Source: Pseudodesulfovibrio portus (GTDB lineage Bacteria > Desulfobacterota > Desulfovibrionia > Desulfovibrionales > Desulfovibrionaceae). From it: a stretch of DNA of 64,000 nt. The notes beneath the pieces are model-generated. The model was not told the origin of the DNA, searched no databases, and saw only the letters and a list, made by a program, of their open reading frames with translations. Made by a program: the position numbers and the translations under genes. The stretch covers positions 498,501 through 562,500 of the forward strand of contig NZ_AP026708.1 of the NCBI RefSeq assembly GCF_026000375.1. The letters run 5' to 3'. Below, piece after piece: positions 24,675-33,473 of this stretch (the stretch's first letter is position 1; each line of letters starts with the position of its first letter).

Positions 24675-26279
24675 TCAGGCCGCAGAATGGGAACTTCCCT
24701 GAGAGGGCTGGCGGCTGGCGAGAATCGATTGGATGATGGCGGCCATGGTGTCGATCTCCACGGGCTTGGAAACATAGTCGTCCATGCCCGCGTGGATGCA
24801 CCGCTGCTCGTCGCCCCACATGGCGTGGGCGGTCAGGGCCACGATGGGCACGCGCGGGTCGAGGCAGCCGGTCTCCCGGCTGCGGATGGCCCGCGTGGTC
24901 TCGATACCGTTCATGCGCGGCATCTCCACATCCATGAAGACCACGTCGAACCGTTCCGCCTTGAGCACCTCCACGGCCTCGAGGCCGTCCTCGGCCAGGG
25001 TCACGGTGCAGCCCATCTTCTCAAGGAGCCTGACGATGTACCGCTGGTTGACCAGGTCGTCCTCCACGACGAGAATGCGCGCGCCACGGATGGGCGAATC
25101 CCCGCCCATGACCGCTTCCGACGGCGCCAGGGTCTCATAGCTGCTGTGCTCAAGGGGCACGCAGACGGAAAATGTGCTCCCCCTGCCCTCGACGCTCGAG
25201 CAGGTGACCGTCCCGCCCAGGGCCGTGGTCAACCGGCTGACGATGGCCAGCCCCAGGCCGAGGGCGCCGGTGGTGTGGAGCAGGTGGTCCTGCGCCAGGG
25301 AGAAGGACTCGAAAATCTCGTTCATTTTGTCCTTGGGGATGCCGATGCCGCTGTCCTGAACCAACATCTGGACAAACACCTTTTCCCCGCCGGTCGAGGG
25401 TTGCAGGCCGTCTCCGTTGTCCATCGGCGTGATGTCCACCAGGATTTGCCCTGAGCGGGTGAACTTCACGGCATTGTTGACGAGATTGCCGAGAATCTGC
25501 CGCAACTTGGCCAGGTCGCCCCGCAGCCAAATGGGAATGGCCGGAGCAAGGGAATATCCAAGGCTGATCCCCTTGGCCTTGGCCGCCCGGTTGTACCGGG
25601 AGAGCACGCCGACCACGAGGTCCTCGAAGCGGAAATCCGTCATCCGGATCTTGAAGTCGCTGGTCTCAAGCTTGGAATAGTCGAGAATCTGATTGAGCAC
25701 CGAGAGCAGCCCCATGGCCGAGTCCTTGATGAGCTGGACGTTTTCCCGGTACGGCTCTTCCATGTCGGACATGAGCAACAACTCGGTCATGCCCAACACG
25801 CCGTTCATGGGTGTGCGCAACTCGTGGCTGACCGTGGCCAGGAACGCGGTCTTGGCGCGGTCGGCCCCCTCTGCCGCCTGTCTGGCCCTGCGCAGTTCCC
25901 GCTCCATCCGGTGCGTGTACAGCCCCACTTCGACGGCGTTCCTGAGCTCGGTGTGGATCACCGGCTTGAGCAGGCAGGACAGGGGGCCCGCCTCCTCGGC
26001 CCAATTCCGGGAGGCCGCGTCCTCGGCAACGGTCAGGCAGATGACCGGGACGTCGAACCGGCGACGAATCTCCCCGGCCGCCTCGAAGCCGTCCATCTCC
26101 CCTTCCAGCCGCCTGTCCATGAGCACCAGGTCGGGATGCAGGGTGTCCACCTGCAACAAGGCATCCGCCCCTGCGCTGGCCACTCCGGCCACTTCGTACC
26201 CGCCGCGCTCGACCGCCGCCCGCATGTCCTGCCGGACCGCGTCGTCGTCGCCTACGATCAATATTTTCCGGTTGGCCAT
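24675..26279 (-). CDS. Hybrid sensor kinase: receiver-HisKA-HATPase-receiver
   Basis: The 534-residue cytoplasmic protein has an N-terminal receiver (phospho-acceptor Asp in VLMDRRL, Lys in LLKPV). A short coiled coil leads to the HisKA motif ATVSHELRTPMNG with the phosphorylated His. The ATPase has LGNLVNNAVKFT (N box), VQDSGIGIPKD (G1) and GLGLAIV (G2). The C-terminal receiver has Asp in VVFMDVEMPRMNG and Lys in VSKPVE. No sensor domain or membrane span is present, so input probably comes through the first receiver from another kinase. No HPt or response regulator gene is adjacent. Confidence 0.92.
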   Translation of the reverse strand: MANRKILIVGDDDAVRQDMRAAVERGGYEVAGVASAGADALLQVDTLHPDLVLMDRRLEGEMDGFEAAGEIRRRFDVPVICLTVAEDAASRNWAEEAGPLSCLLKPVIHTELRNAVEVGLYTHRMERELRRARQAAEGADRAKTAFLATVSHELRTPMNGVLGMTELLLMSDMEEPYRENVQLIKDSAMGLLSVLNQILDYSKLETSDFKIRMTDFRFEDLVVGVLSRYNRAAKAKGISLGYSLAPAIPIWLRGDLAKLRQILGNLVNNAVKFTRSGQILVDITPMDNGDGLQPSTGGEKVFVQMLVQDSGIGIPKDKMNEIFESFSLAQDHLLHTTGALGLGLAIVSRLTTALGGTVTCSSVEGRGSTFSVCVPLEHSSYETLAPSEAVMGGDSPIRGARILVVEDDLVNQRYIVRLLEKMGCTVTLAEDGLEAVEVLKAERFDVVFMDVEMPRMNGIETTRAIRSRETGCLDPRVPIVALTAHAMWGDEQRCIHAGMDDYVSKPVEIDTMAAIIQSILASRQPSQGSSHSAA

Positions 26280-26458
26280 CGGTTCTCCGTTTCACCTGCT
26301 CGACATATGCTCATGCCGACTACTCGATACCCCGACATAGCACAGGGCAAACACCATGGTAACCCCATTAAAATCATTATATTAGACAAAACACAAAGAC
26401 GATGCCGGGGAAACGCCCTGTTTCAAGCGTTGTTTGACGTCCAAAAGGCAAAACCCTC

Positions 26459-26487
26459 TTGAATTATCTCCCCAATAAAGTTAATAA
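26459..26487 (+). promoter_or_regulatory. Candidate sigma70 promoter of the amino acid transporter
   Basis: TTGAAT at 26459-26464 and TAATAA at 26482-26487 are 17 bases apart. Transcription would start near 26494, just before a pair of AACGAAC direct repeats 17 bases apart that could be an operator. Confidence 0.5.
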
Positions 26488-26549
26488 AAGCTTTCGTCCA
26501 ACGAACTCTCCTGTTCAACGAACGAAATGCAGTAATGGACCCAACGACC

Positions 26550-26579
26550 CGGCCCGTTGTTTACCCGGACAACGGTCCG
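26550..26579 (+). promoter_or_regulatory. Stem-loop in the 5' leader of the transporter mRNA
   Basis: CGGCCCGTTGT and ACAACGGTCCG pair over 10 of 11 positions around an eight-base loop, about 45 bases before the start codon. No T run follows, so it is not a simple terminator; it may protect the mRNA or act in regulation. Confidence 0.4.
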
Positions 26580-26622
26580 AGCCAGAAGGAATACCACAAC
26601 CCTTGTTTCATTGGAGGAAAGG

Positions 26623-27492
26623 ATGAAACGCTTAATCGCTCTTGCTGCCATTCTCGGCACCCTGATTTTCATGTTCGCATGCAGCCAGCAGACTGCGGAA
26701 GAAAAAGCCGCTGCACCCGTCAAGGAAGACATCAACGTCCGCCTGGAACTGCAGAAAGCTTCCACCCTTGAAAAAGTCGTCCAGAGCGGCGTTCTGCGCG
26801 TGGGTCTCGAATCCGGCTACATGCCGTTCGAAATGACCGACAAGAAAGGCGCCGTGGTCGGCTTCGACGTCGACATGGTCACCGAAATGGCCAAGGCCAT
26901 GGGCGTGAAGCTCGAGATCGTCAACACCGCCTGGGACGGCATCATCCCCGGCCTCCTGTCCAACAAGTACGACCTCATCGCCTCCGGCATGACCGTCAAC
27001 CAGGAACGCAACCTGAAGGTCAACTTCGCCAACCCGTACATCATCGTCGGCCAGACCGCCCTGATCTCCAAGCAGTTCGCTGACGAGATCACCGACTGGA
27101 AACAGCTGAACGATCCCAAGTACACCATCACCTCCAAGCTCGGCACCACCGGCGAACAGGCCGCCAAGCGTCTCTTCCCCAAGGCCACCTACAAGTCCTT
27201 CGAGATGGAAGACCAGGCCATGCTGGAAGCCCTGAACGGCAAGGCCGCCGCTACCGTCTACGACCTGCCCATGACCTCCATCTTCTACGCACAGCGCGGC
27301 AAGGACGCCGGCATGAAGTTCCTGGACAAGCCCTTCACCTACGAGCCCCTGGGTTGGGCCATCAACAAGGGTGACCCGGACTTCCTGAATTGGCTGAACA
27401 ACTTCCTTGTTCAGATCAAGAACGACGGCCGCTACGACCGAATCTACAACAAGTGGTTCGGTTCCGACGAGTGGTATCAGGATATCCAGTAG
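26623..27492 (+). CDS. Amino acid ABC transporter substrate-binding lipoprotein
   Basis: The start at 26623 follows GGAGGAAAGG and gives 289 residues. A signal peptide ends in a lipobox-like FMFAC, so the protein is probably lipid-anchored. The SBP_bac_3 domain includes LRVGLESGYMPFEM, VGFDVDMVTEMAKAMG and YDLIASGMTVNQERN. The ligand is a polar or charged amino acid by family; which one is not decidable. A hairpin terminator sits directly after the gene, which would give more binding protein than permease. Confidence 0.93.
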   Translation: MKRLIALAAILGTLIFMFACSQQTAEEKAAAPVKEDINVRLELQKASTLEKVVQSGVLRVGLESGYMPFEMTDKKGAVVGFDVDMVTEMAKAMGVKLEIVNTAWDGIIPGLLSNKYDLIASGMTVNQERNLKVNFANPYIIVGQTALISKQFADEITDWKQLNDPKYTITSKLGTTGEQAAKRLFPKATYKSFEMEDQAMLEALNGKAAATVYDLPMTSIFYAQRGKDAGMKFLDKPFTYEPLGWAINKGDPDFLNWLNNFLVQIKNDGRYDRIYNKWFGSDEWYQDIQ

Positions 27493-27507
27493 AGACTGAA
27501 TGACCAT

Positions 27508-27542
27508 CCGGGGGTCGCCCAAAGCGGCCCCCGGTCTTTTTT
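27508..27542 (+). terminator. Attenuating terminator between binding-protein and permease genes
   Basis: CCGGGGGTCGC pairs with GCGGCCCCCGG (one G-T) around a five-base loop, followed by T residues. Partial readthrough would set the ratio of binding protein to membrane subunits. Confidence 0.8.
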
Positions 27543-27568
27543 CGCGCTTTTATCTCATCGAGCTTACA

Positions 27569-28579
27569 ATGACAGAAGAGAAGAAAATCGTCCCCGCTAA
27601 GGGGTTCGATAAGAACCTAATGTGGAAAGTCGTGTACGCGGTGGCCCTCATCGGTGTCTGCCTCGGTTTCTATTGGGCCACCATGCAGACTGACTACATC
27701 TGGCGGTGGAACCGCATCCCAAGATATTTCTATTATACCGACACCGTGAACATCAACGCCGAAATCGAAGGCGAAGTCACCTCCATCACCAGGAAGGGGG
27801 AGGACTCGGTCGTCATCGTCAGCGGCGGCGGCGACTCCGAATACTACACGATCCCCGGATCCGATGTCCGCATCTCCCAAGGCGACACCGTCTACATGGG
27901 CGATACGATCGGCGTCTACTCCGAGCAGAAGATGGGCATGCTGCTCGAAGGTATGCTCATCACGCTGGAAGTCAGTATAGTGGCCATCATGTTCGGCATC
28001 CTGATCGGCCTTTTCACAGGGCTGTCAAGGATATCGACCAACCCGTTCCTGAAGATGTCCGCCATCACCTACATCGAGATCATCCGAGGCACGCCCCTGC
28101 TCGTCCAGATCATGATCTGGTACTTCGTCCTCGGGACCATCATCAACAACCTGCTGCTCAAGGCGGGCATGTTCCAGATCCCGGAACTCTGGTTCGGCGT
28201 GGCCTCCCTGGCCATCTTCGCCGGGGCCTACGTGGCCGAGATCGTCCGGGCGGGCATCCAGTCCATCAACAGGGGACAGATGGAAGCCGCCCGCAGCCTG
28301 GGCATGACCAAGATCACGGCCATGCGCAAGATCATCCTGCCCCAGGCCTTCAAGCGCATCCTGCCGCCCCTGGCCGGACAGTTCATCAGCCTGATCAAGG
28401 ACTCCTCGCTGCTCGGCGTCATCGCCATCCGCGAGCTGACCAAAGCCACCCGCGAGGCGGTCACCACCTCTCTCATGCCCTACGAGCTCTGGTTCGTTTG
28501 CGGCATCCTGTACCTGGTGCTGACCTTCTCCTTGTCGATGTTTGTCCAGTACCTCGAACAGCGGACTGCGGAGGCCTAA
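27569..28579 (+). CDS. Amino acid ABC transporter permease with periplasmic insertion
   Basis: The 336-residue protein has one extra membrane span at the N-terminus ([17 protein letters not shown]). A hydrophilic, beta-rich segment of about 85 residues ([17 protein letters not shown] to [12 protein letters not shown]) comes next, then the HisM/GlnP-type permease with [13 protein letters not shown] and the EAA loop [11 protein letters not shown]. The extra segment should lie in the periplasm. The start is the ATG at 27569; the upstream in-frame part overlaps the terminator. It pairs with the ATPase encoded two bases downstream. Confidence 0.9.
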   Translation: MTEEKKIVPAKGFDKNLMWKVVYAVALIGVCLGFYWATMQTDYIWRWNRIPRYFYYTDTVNINAEIEGEVTSITRKGEDSVVIVSGGGDSEYYTIPGSDVRISQGDTVYMGDTIGVYSEQKMGMLLEGMLITLEVSIVAIMFGILIGLFTGLSRISTNPFLKMSAITYIEIIRGTPLLVQIMIWYFVLGTIINNLLLKAGMFQIPELWFGVASLAIFAGAYVAEIVRAGIQSINRGQMEAARSLGMTKITAMRKIILPQAFKRILPPLAGQFISLIKDSSLLGVIAIRELTKATREAVTTSLMPYELWFVCGILYLVLTFSLSMFVQYLEQRTAEA

Positions 28580-28580
28580 C

Positions 28581-29312
28581 ATGATAGACGTCAAAAACGT
28601 ATACAAGACCTTCTTCGTCCCCCAGGAAGTGCAGGCCCTGCACGACGTGTCCTACCACATCAATCCCGGCGAGGTGGTCGTGGTCATCGGCCCGTCCGGG
28701 TCCGGCAAGTCCACCTTCCTGCGCTGCCTGAACCGGCTGGAACACGCCGAGTCCGGGCACATCATGATCGACGGCGTGGACGTCCTCGACCGCAAGACCA
28801 ACATCAACAAGGTGCGCATGGAGGTGGGCATGGTCTTCCAGTCCTTCAACCTCTTCCCGCACCTGACCGTGCTGGAAAACGTGACCGTGGGACAGACCTC
28901 GGTGCGCAAGCGGGGCAAGAAGGAATCCATGGAAACGGCCATGACGCTTCTGAACAAGGTCGGCATCCACGCCAAGGCGGACAACTACCCGGCACAGCTC
29001 TCCGGCGGCCAACAGCAGCGTGTGGCCATCGCCCGCGCCCTGGCCATGAACCCCAAGGTCATGCTCTTTGACGAACCCACCTCGGCCCTGGACCCGGAAA
29101 TGGTCGGCGAGGTCCTGGACGTCATGAAGGCCCTGGCCAAGGAAGGCATGACCATGGTCGTGGTCACCCACGAAATGGGCTTTGCCCGCGAAGTGGCCGA
29201 CCACGTCGTGTTCATGGACGAGGGCAAGATCGTCGAGGTCGGCACCCCCGAGCACTTCTTCACCAACCCGGAACACGACCGGACCAAACTCTTCCTGAGC
29301 CAAATCCTGTAA
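28581..29312 (+). CDS. glnQ: Amino acid ABC transporter ATP-binding protein
   Basis: The 243-residue ATPase has Walker [10 protein letters not shown] loop [11 protein letters not shown], signature LSGGQQQR, Walker [13 protein letters not shown] and switch VTHEMGFA. It energises uptake by the adjacent permease. The symbol names the family; glutamine specificity is not implied. A strong terminator follows. Confidence 0.94.
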   Translation: MIDVKNVYKTFFVPQEVQALHDVSYHINPGEVVVVIGPSGSGKSTFLRCLNRLEHAESGHIMIDGVDVLDRKTNINKVRMEVGMVFQSFNLFPHLTVLENVTVGQTSVRKRGKKESMETAMTLLNKVGIHAKADNYPAQLSGGQQQRVAIARALAMNPKVMLFDEPTSALDPEMVGEVLDVMKALAKEGMTMVVVTHEMGFAREVADHVVFMDEGKIVEVGTPEHFFTNPEHDRTKLFLSQIL

Positions 29313-29335
29313 TACTCCTGGCGAATATCAAAACA

Positions 29336-29371
29336 AAAAAAGGCTTGCGGTATCTACCGCAAGCCTTTTTT
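29336..29371. terminator. Strong terminator after the transporter operon
   Basis: A 12-base perfect stem (AGGCTTGCGGTA with its complement) around a TC centre has six A residues before and six T residues after it, so it can work in both directions. Confidence 0.92.
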
Positions 29372-29386
29372 ACTGCACAATAAAAA

Positions 29387-29500
29387 GGGGCTCTACCGGA
29401 CAGCCGGCCCATATATTTTTCAATCCACTGTTCTAGTTGCTTAAACGACTTTTTTGCATTGCCGTATCGGCAACCCGGAGGACTTATCCGGGACAGCCCC
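29387..29500. mobile_element. MITE-like 114-base element
   Basis: The ends are imperfect inverted copies: GGGGCTCTACCGGACA at 29387-29402 and, on the other strand from 29500, GGGGCTGTCCCGGATA; 13 of 16 bases match. They are flanked by AATAAAAA (29379-29386) and AATAAAAC (29501-29508), which agree at seven of eight bases and look like an 8-bp target duplication. No coding sequence lies inside. It sits between the transporter terminator and the stop of the SGNH gene. The family of the presumed parent transposon is not assigned. Confidence 0.5.
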
Positions 29501-29509
29501 AATAAAACC

Positions 29510-30583
29510 CTACTTCAACGCATCAACAATATCCTTGGCGGCCTTTTTCGTGAACAGCACCGCACCGACAGCCCCGATGTGATCGGCGTTCAGGCCACTG
29601 GAATCAAGATAATCCGGGTCGCTCCACTTGCCATAATCATAGCCCGACTTGAGGGACCGGTTGATAAAATGTCGATTCCCCAGCCCCACATCACTGGTGG
29701 TGTAGATCAGGACCCGTCTGGCAAAAGGCCTGAATTGATCCAGCAATGCATAATAGTTATCCCGAAGCCAATCGGGGTACTGCGCTTCCAGCCAAGCGCT
29801 CTCGGGGATAGCCACCACGATCAAATTGATTCCATTCCTGCGGACGATATCCCCAATCTCACGGACCATCTCTTCCGATCCATCGGTGATCTGGGCCTCC
29901 TGAATGCTCCGTAGCCAGCGTTTCAAATTTTCGGCTGTCGATTCCGAGTCCTTCAGCACCCTGCCGATATCATCTTCATTCATCCCTTCGACCAGCGGGG
30001 TGTGCTCACTTACGCGCGCCAATGCCTGCTGGTGTGCGTTCTCATTCTTGATAAACAGCCAGGCGAAGATATTCTGTATTGAAAACAACAGATCTCCCTC
30101 ATTAATCGAGGCAATCTGCGCCTTCTGGCTGAACAGCATCCGAGCCTTGTTGCCGTCCTCCCAAAACTGCCTTGGCGACGTCGAGTAAATTATCGTCTTG
30201 GGCAACTCTCCAAGAGACTCGTAGTGCTTGAGTGCGAACAGAAACGTCTCCGTATACGACCCTCCCAGAGTGCATGCGGCTATCCGATATGTACCAAGAG
30301 CCTCTGCCAACATATTAAAATCGAACGCCGTATATGCATGGGAATCACCCAGGACCAGGACTTCAGGATGAATCCGAATCGAATTCTTGCAACCATACGT
30401 ATCGTTGTCGTTCAACAGGGCCAGATAATCCTCCGGCCGTATGGTGTCCTCCAAATCGATACACATGCCCAGAAAATAAATAAATCCGACAATTATGCCG
30501 GTAAAGAACAGCAGCACAACGGCGAAACGCCTATGCGACATTGAATGATTTATTTTCCTAAAACTGGAAATAAATAAATTCAC
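29510..30583 (-). CDS. Membrane-anchored SGNH-like protein, partner of MBOAT
   Basis: The 357-residue protein has one N-terminal membrane span (FAVVLLFFTGIIVGFIYFLG) and an extracytoplasmic domain. VLGDSHAYTAFD resembles SGNH block I and GLNADHIG near the end the Asp-x-x-His block. Such proteins accompany MBOAT acyltransferases in alginate-type O-acetylation. The start is a GTG at 30583 with AGGGAG upstream; it overlaps the MBOAT gene by 26 bases. An ATG at 30541 is an alternative. Codons are less GC-rich than the rest of the window. Confidence 0.72.
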   Translation of the reverse strand: MNLFISSFRKINHSMSHRRFAVVLLFFTGIIVGFIYFLGMCIDLEDTIRPEDYLALLNDNDTYGCKNSIRIHPEVLVLGDSHAYTAFDFNMLAEALGTYRIAACTLGGSYTETFLFALKHYESLGELPKTIIYSTSPRQFWEDGNKARMLFSQKAQIASINEGDLLFSIQNIFAWLFIKNENAHQQALARVSEHTPLVEGMNEDDIGRVLKDSESTAENLKRWLRSIQEAQITDGSEEMVREIGDIVRRNGINLIVVAIPESAWLEAQYPDWLRDNYYALLDQFRPFARRVLIYTTSDVGLGNRHFINRSLKSGYDYGKWSDPDYLDSSGLNADHIGAVGAVLFTKKAAKDIVDALK

Positions 30584-32009
30584 TGGGGCTCCCTACATAG
30601 ATAATGCTCATTACGGCAACCGCCACGGCACCAACGAGCCGCAGGCGCGTGGGGGTGAACCGTTCCGTTATCTCGTTGGAATTGCTGCACCACAGGCAGG
30701 ACAAAAAACAGGCCGCCAACAGCGGCACAACAAGATCGCGCTGATGGAATCCGTACAAGGGGCTGGAAAAGGCAACACCATAGTCTGCGAGAAATGCCGA
30801 CTGCATGAACTTGGGCAGCACGATGTCATTAAGGCCGACCATGCTTTTGAGCATGCGCATGGCATCGGCAAAGGTCTTTGCCCGAAAGAATACCCAGGCG
30901 AAGTTGACGAAAAGAAACACCACAGGCCACGCTAGATATTTTGACATGCGCAAGCCGGCATTGGTCCAAAAACGGTGCACCACCATGGCCAGGCCGTGCA
31001 GCACTCCCCAGATAACAAAAGTCCAGCCCGCCCCGTGCCAAATCCCGCCCAGAAGGAAGGTAATGAACAGATTCCGACATGTACTCGAAAGGCCGTACCG
31101 GTTGCCACCCAGTGGAATATAGAGATAATCCCGCAAAAAACGGCTGAGCGTCATGTGCCAACGTGACCAGAAATCCTGAATGCTGAGCGCCTTGTACGGA
31201 GAGTTGAAATTCTGTGGCAACTTGATGTTCAACATCAAAGCTGTGCCCATGGCCATGTCCGTATAGCCGCTGAAGTCAAAATAAATCTGAAAAGTATAGG
31301 CCAGGCTGGAAGCCCAGGAGGCAAGCAGATTCAAGGAGGCAGGATTATCAAACCCCTGCGCCACCCAGGGAGACAACCTGTCTGCGATGACAACCTTCTT
31401 GAAAAGGCCCAGGAGAAACAGGTTGAGCCCGGAAGAGACATTGACCCAATTGAATATCTTGGTTTTAAGTTGCTTGAACTGGCCCATCATCTCCGAGTGA
31501 TGCACGATGGGACCGGCAATGAGTTGCGGGAAAAAGCAAACGAAAAGGCTGTAGTCGAGAAATCGAGGCTCCCTGGCCTTTCCCCGATGGCAATCTACGA
31601 GGTAGGCCAATTGCTGGAACGTGAAGAAGCTGATGGCCAACGGAAGGACGACATTGGGCAAGGGGATAACCGTCCCGGCCAAAGCGTTGACGTTTTCGAC
31701 GAAAAAATCGGCATATTTGAACCACCCCAAAGCCGCCAGATTCACTCCAACGCCTAGGATCAACGTCCTCCTCCGCAACTCTTTATCGAGAGAAGACCGT
31801 TGCAGCACGGCACCCAAGCCATAGTTCACCAGCACCGACAGGATAATCAGAAACGAATATTCGGGCGTCCAGTAGGAATAAAAAAAGACCGAAGAAACTA
31901 CCAGCCAAATTTTAGCGCCGACCACCAGTTTCATCCTGTTCAACAGGAAATATACAACCAAAACCGTCGGCAGGAAAAAGAATATGTATATGTACGAATT
32001 GAACAGCAT
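30558..32009 (-). CDS. MBOAT-family O-acyltransferase (AlgI/DltB-like)
   Basis: The 483-residue polytopic protein matches the AlgI branch: YSLFVCFFPQLIAGPIVHHSEM, FDFSGYTDMAMG, FWSRWHMTLSRFLRDYLYIPLGG, and GGIWHGAGWTFVIWG with the conserved His. It should move an acyl group across the inner membrane for attachment to a surface polysaccharide by the adjacent SGNH protein. The sugar target is unknown. It is divergent from the TIGR04372-like glycosyltransferase, with a 255-base AT-rich region between. Confidence 0.92.
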   Translation of the reverse strand: MLFNSYIYIFFFLPTVLVVYFLLNRMKLVVGAKIWLVVSSVFFYSYWTPEYSFLIILSVLVNYGLGAVLQRSSLDKELRRRTLILGVGVNLAALGWFKYADFFVENVNALAGTVIPLPNVVLPLAISFFTFQQLAYLVDCHRGKAREPRFLDYSLFVCFFPQLIAGPIVHHSEMMGQFKQLKTKIFNWVNVSSGLNLFLLGLFKKVVIADRLSPWVAQGFDNPASLNLLASWASSLAYTFQIYFDFSGYTDMAMGTALMLNIKLPQNFNSPYKALSIQDFWSRWHMTLSRFLRDYLYIPLGGNRYGLSSTCRNLFITFLLGGIWHGAGWTFVIWGVLHGLAMVVHRFWTNAGLRMSKYLAWPVVFLFVNFAWVFFRAKTFADAMRMLKSMVGLNDIVLPKFMQSAFLADYGVAFSSPLYGFHQRDLVVPLLAACFLSCLWCSNSNEITERFTPTRLRLVGAVAVAVMSIIYVGSPSEFIYFQF

Positions 32010-32264
32010 GTGCTATGCCCGGGAAAACCAAGCACCCCTCAAAAGAAGTATGTCCTTCAAACGACAATCAATCCACTTATCACCAGCAATAACTATATAT
32101 TATACCCCATCAACACTTGAAGCACAACCGTTATTATCCGTGTCGCGAGCGCATCAAGGGCCACTTGACTACTTCATCGGATAATTCTAATATTTCAATT
32201 GGTTTTGACGCTTCCCTTCACAGCCAACAAACATCCAATCAATACAGCACATTACATCCAACCT

Positions 32265-33455
32265 ATGGGCAAAAGACCTGAATACAGAATCCACCTTCGG
32301 TGGTTCCGGTTATTTTACTTCCCTCTCATGCTCCCCTTTGCGCTTCTGGCGGCTGTTTTCAACAAAATATCCCCGGTACCCTTCAGGCTCTACGCGCTCA
32401 GGGTCGAACGCGTCGGCCAGATGATCGGCAATCAGGAAGAACTGTTGTGCGAACTCGAGTTGGGACTGCGGCCCAAAGAATTTTGCGTTTACGTACACCG
32501 CGACAAGCCGAGCAACCACGCCCTACTGGCAATGCACAAAAGAGTACTCCCCATTCACAACGCATTCCTCCCGCTGTTCGACGTTTGCCATAAGTTGGGC
32601 GGTCTGGGAGTCAGCTCCATGGAACTCTGCAAGCTATGGGGGGATGACCGAAAGCACCTGACCACCCGGACACGACAGCACATCGATTTCACCGCCGAGG
32701 AAACAGCAGAGGCCCATCGCCAATGCAAGATGCTGGGCATAAATCCAAACACACCGTTCGTCCCGCTTCTGGCCAGGGACAACACCTACCTGCAGCAAAT
32801 CAAGGAACCCACGGAACTCGACAGCTACCGGAACGTGGAAATCGACACGTTCATACCGGCCCTGGAATATATCGCCGACAGGTACAAAACCATTCGAATG
32901 GGAAGTGTCGTTAAATCCCCGCTAAAAACGAACCATCCCAACATACTGGACTACAGCCTGTCCGGGAAACGGACCGAACTTCTCGACATCTACCTTTCAG
33001 GGAAATGCCACTTTTTCTTCAGTTCGGCCACGGGACTTGATGGCCTCGCTTCCCTGGTTTTCCGCAAGCCCGTACTCTACGTGGACTTCATGCCCATATC
33101 ACGCGCCCCTATTCTGAAACCCGGTTGCATGCTCATCCCCAAACAATATTGGCACGTCGAGGAAAAACGATACCTGACCCTGAGCGAACTGCTGGAAAGC
33201 GGCATGGCGGATATGGCGACACCCAGACAACTCAATCCGAAAGGAATCGTGGTCCACGACAACACTTCGCAGGAAATCCTGGAAGCCGTAAAGGAAATGA
33301 CGGCTCGGCTCGACGGTTCATGGATCGAGACGGTCGAAGACAAAGAACGTCGGGAACAATTCTGGTCGCACTACAAGCGTCTCTCGCCCGACAACATCTG
33401 CGTGGGCCTGATCGGCAGCGCCTTTCTCAAAAACAACCCCCACTGGCTTCGCTAG
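32265..33455 (+). CDS. TIGR04372-like glycosyltransferase
   Basis: The protein has about 396 residues from the ATG at 32265 (MGKRPEYRIHLRWFRLFYF). The family pattern is visible as a membrane-associating N-terminus, FVPLLARDNTYL, YKTIRMGSVVKSP, and the late CHFFFSSATGLDGLASLVFRKPVLYVDF. By recall, this matches TIGR04372 glycosyltransferases of polysaccharide loci. Neither candidate start has a good ribosome-binding site; a TTG at 32199 is possible. It is followed by a methyltransferase 18 bases downstream. Confidence 0.72.
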   Translation: MGKRPEYRIHLRWFRLFYFPLMLPFALLAAVFNKISPVPFRLYALRVERVGQMIGNQEELLCELELGLRPKEFCVYVHRDKPSNHALLAMHKRVLPIHNAFLPLFDVCHKLGGLGVSSMELCKLWGDDRKHLTTRTRQHIDFTAEETAEAHRQCKMLGINPNTPFVPLLARDNTYLQQIKEPTELDSYRNVEIDTFIPALEYIADRYKTIRMGSVVKSPLKTNHPNILDYSLSGKRTELLDIYLSGKCHFFFSSATGLDGLASLVFRKPVLYVDFMPISRAPILKPGCMLIPKQYWHVEEKRYLTLSELLESGMADMATPRQLNPKGIVVHDNTSQEILEAVKEMTARLDGSWIETVEDKERREQFWSHYKRLSPDNICVGLIGSAFLKNNPHWLR

Positions 33456-33473
33456 AAAAATAACAGGACAGAC

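Larger units (their letters stand above)
26280..26622 (+). other. 343-base leader and promoter region of the amino acid transporter
   Basis: It contains a well-formed promoter at 26459-26487, a pair of AACGAAC repeats at 26500-26506 and 26517-26523, and a stem-loop at 26550-26579. The first 150 bases show nothing further; no gene was seen. Confidence 0.55.
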
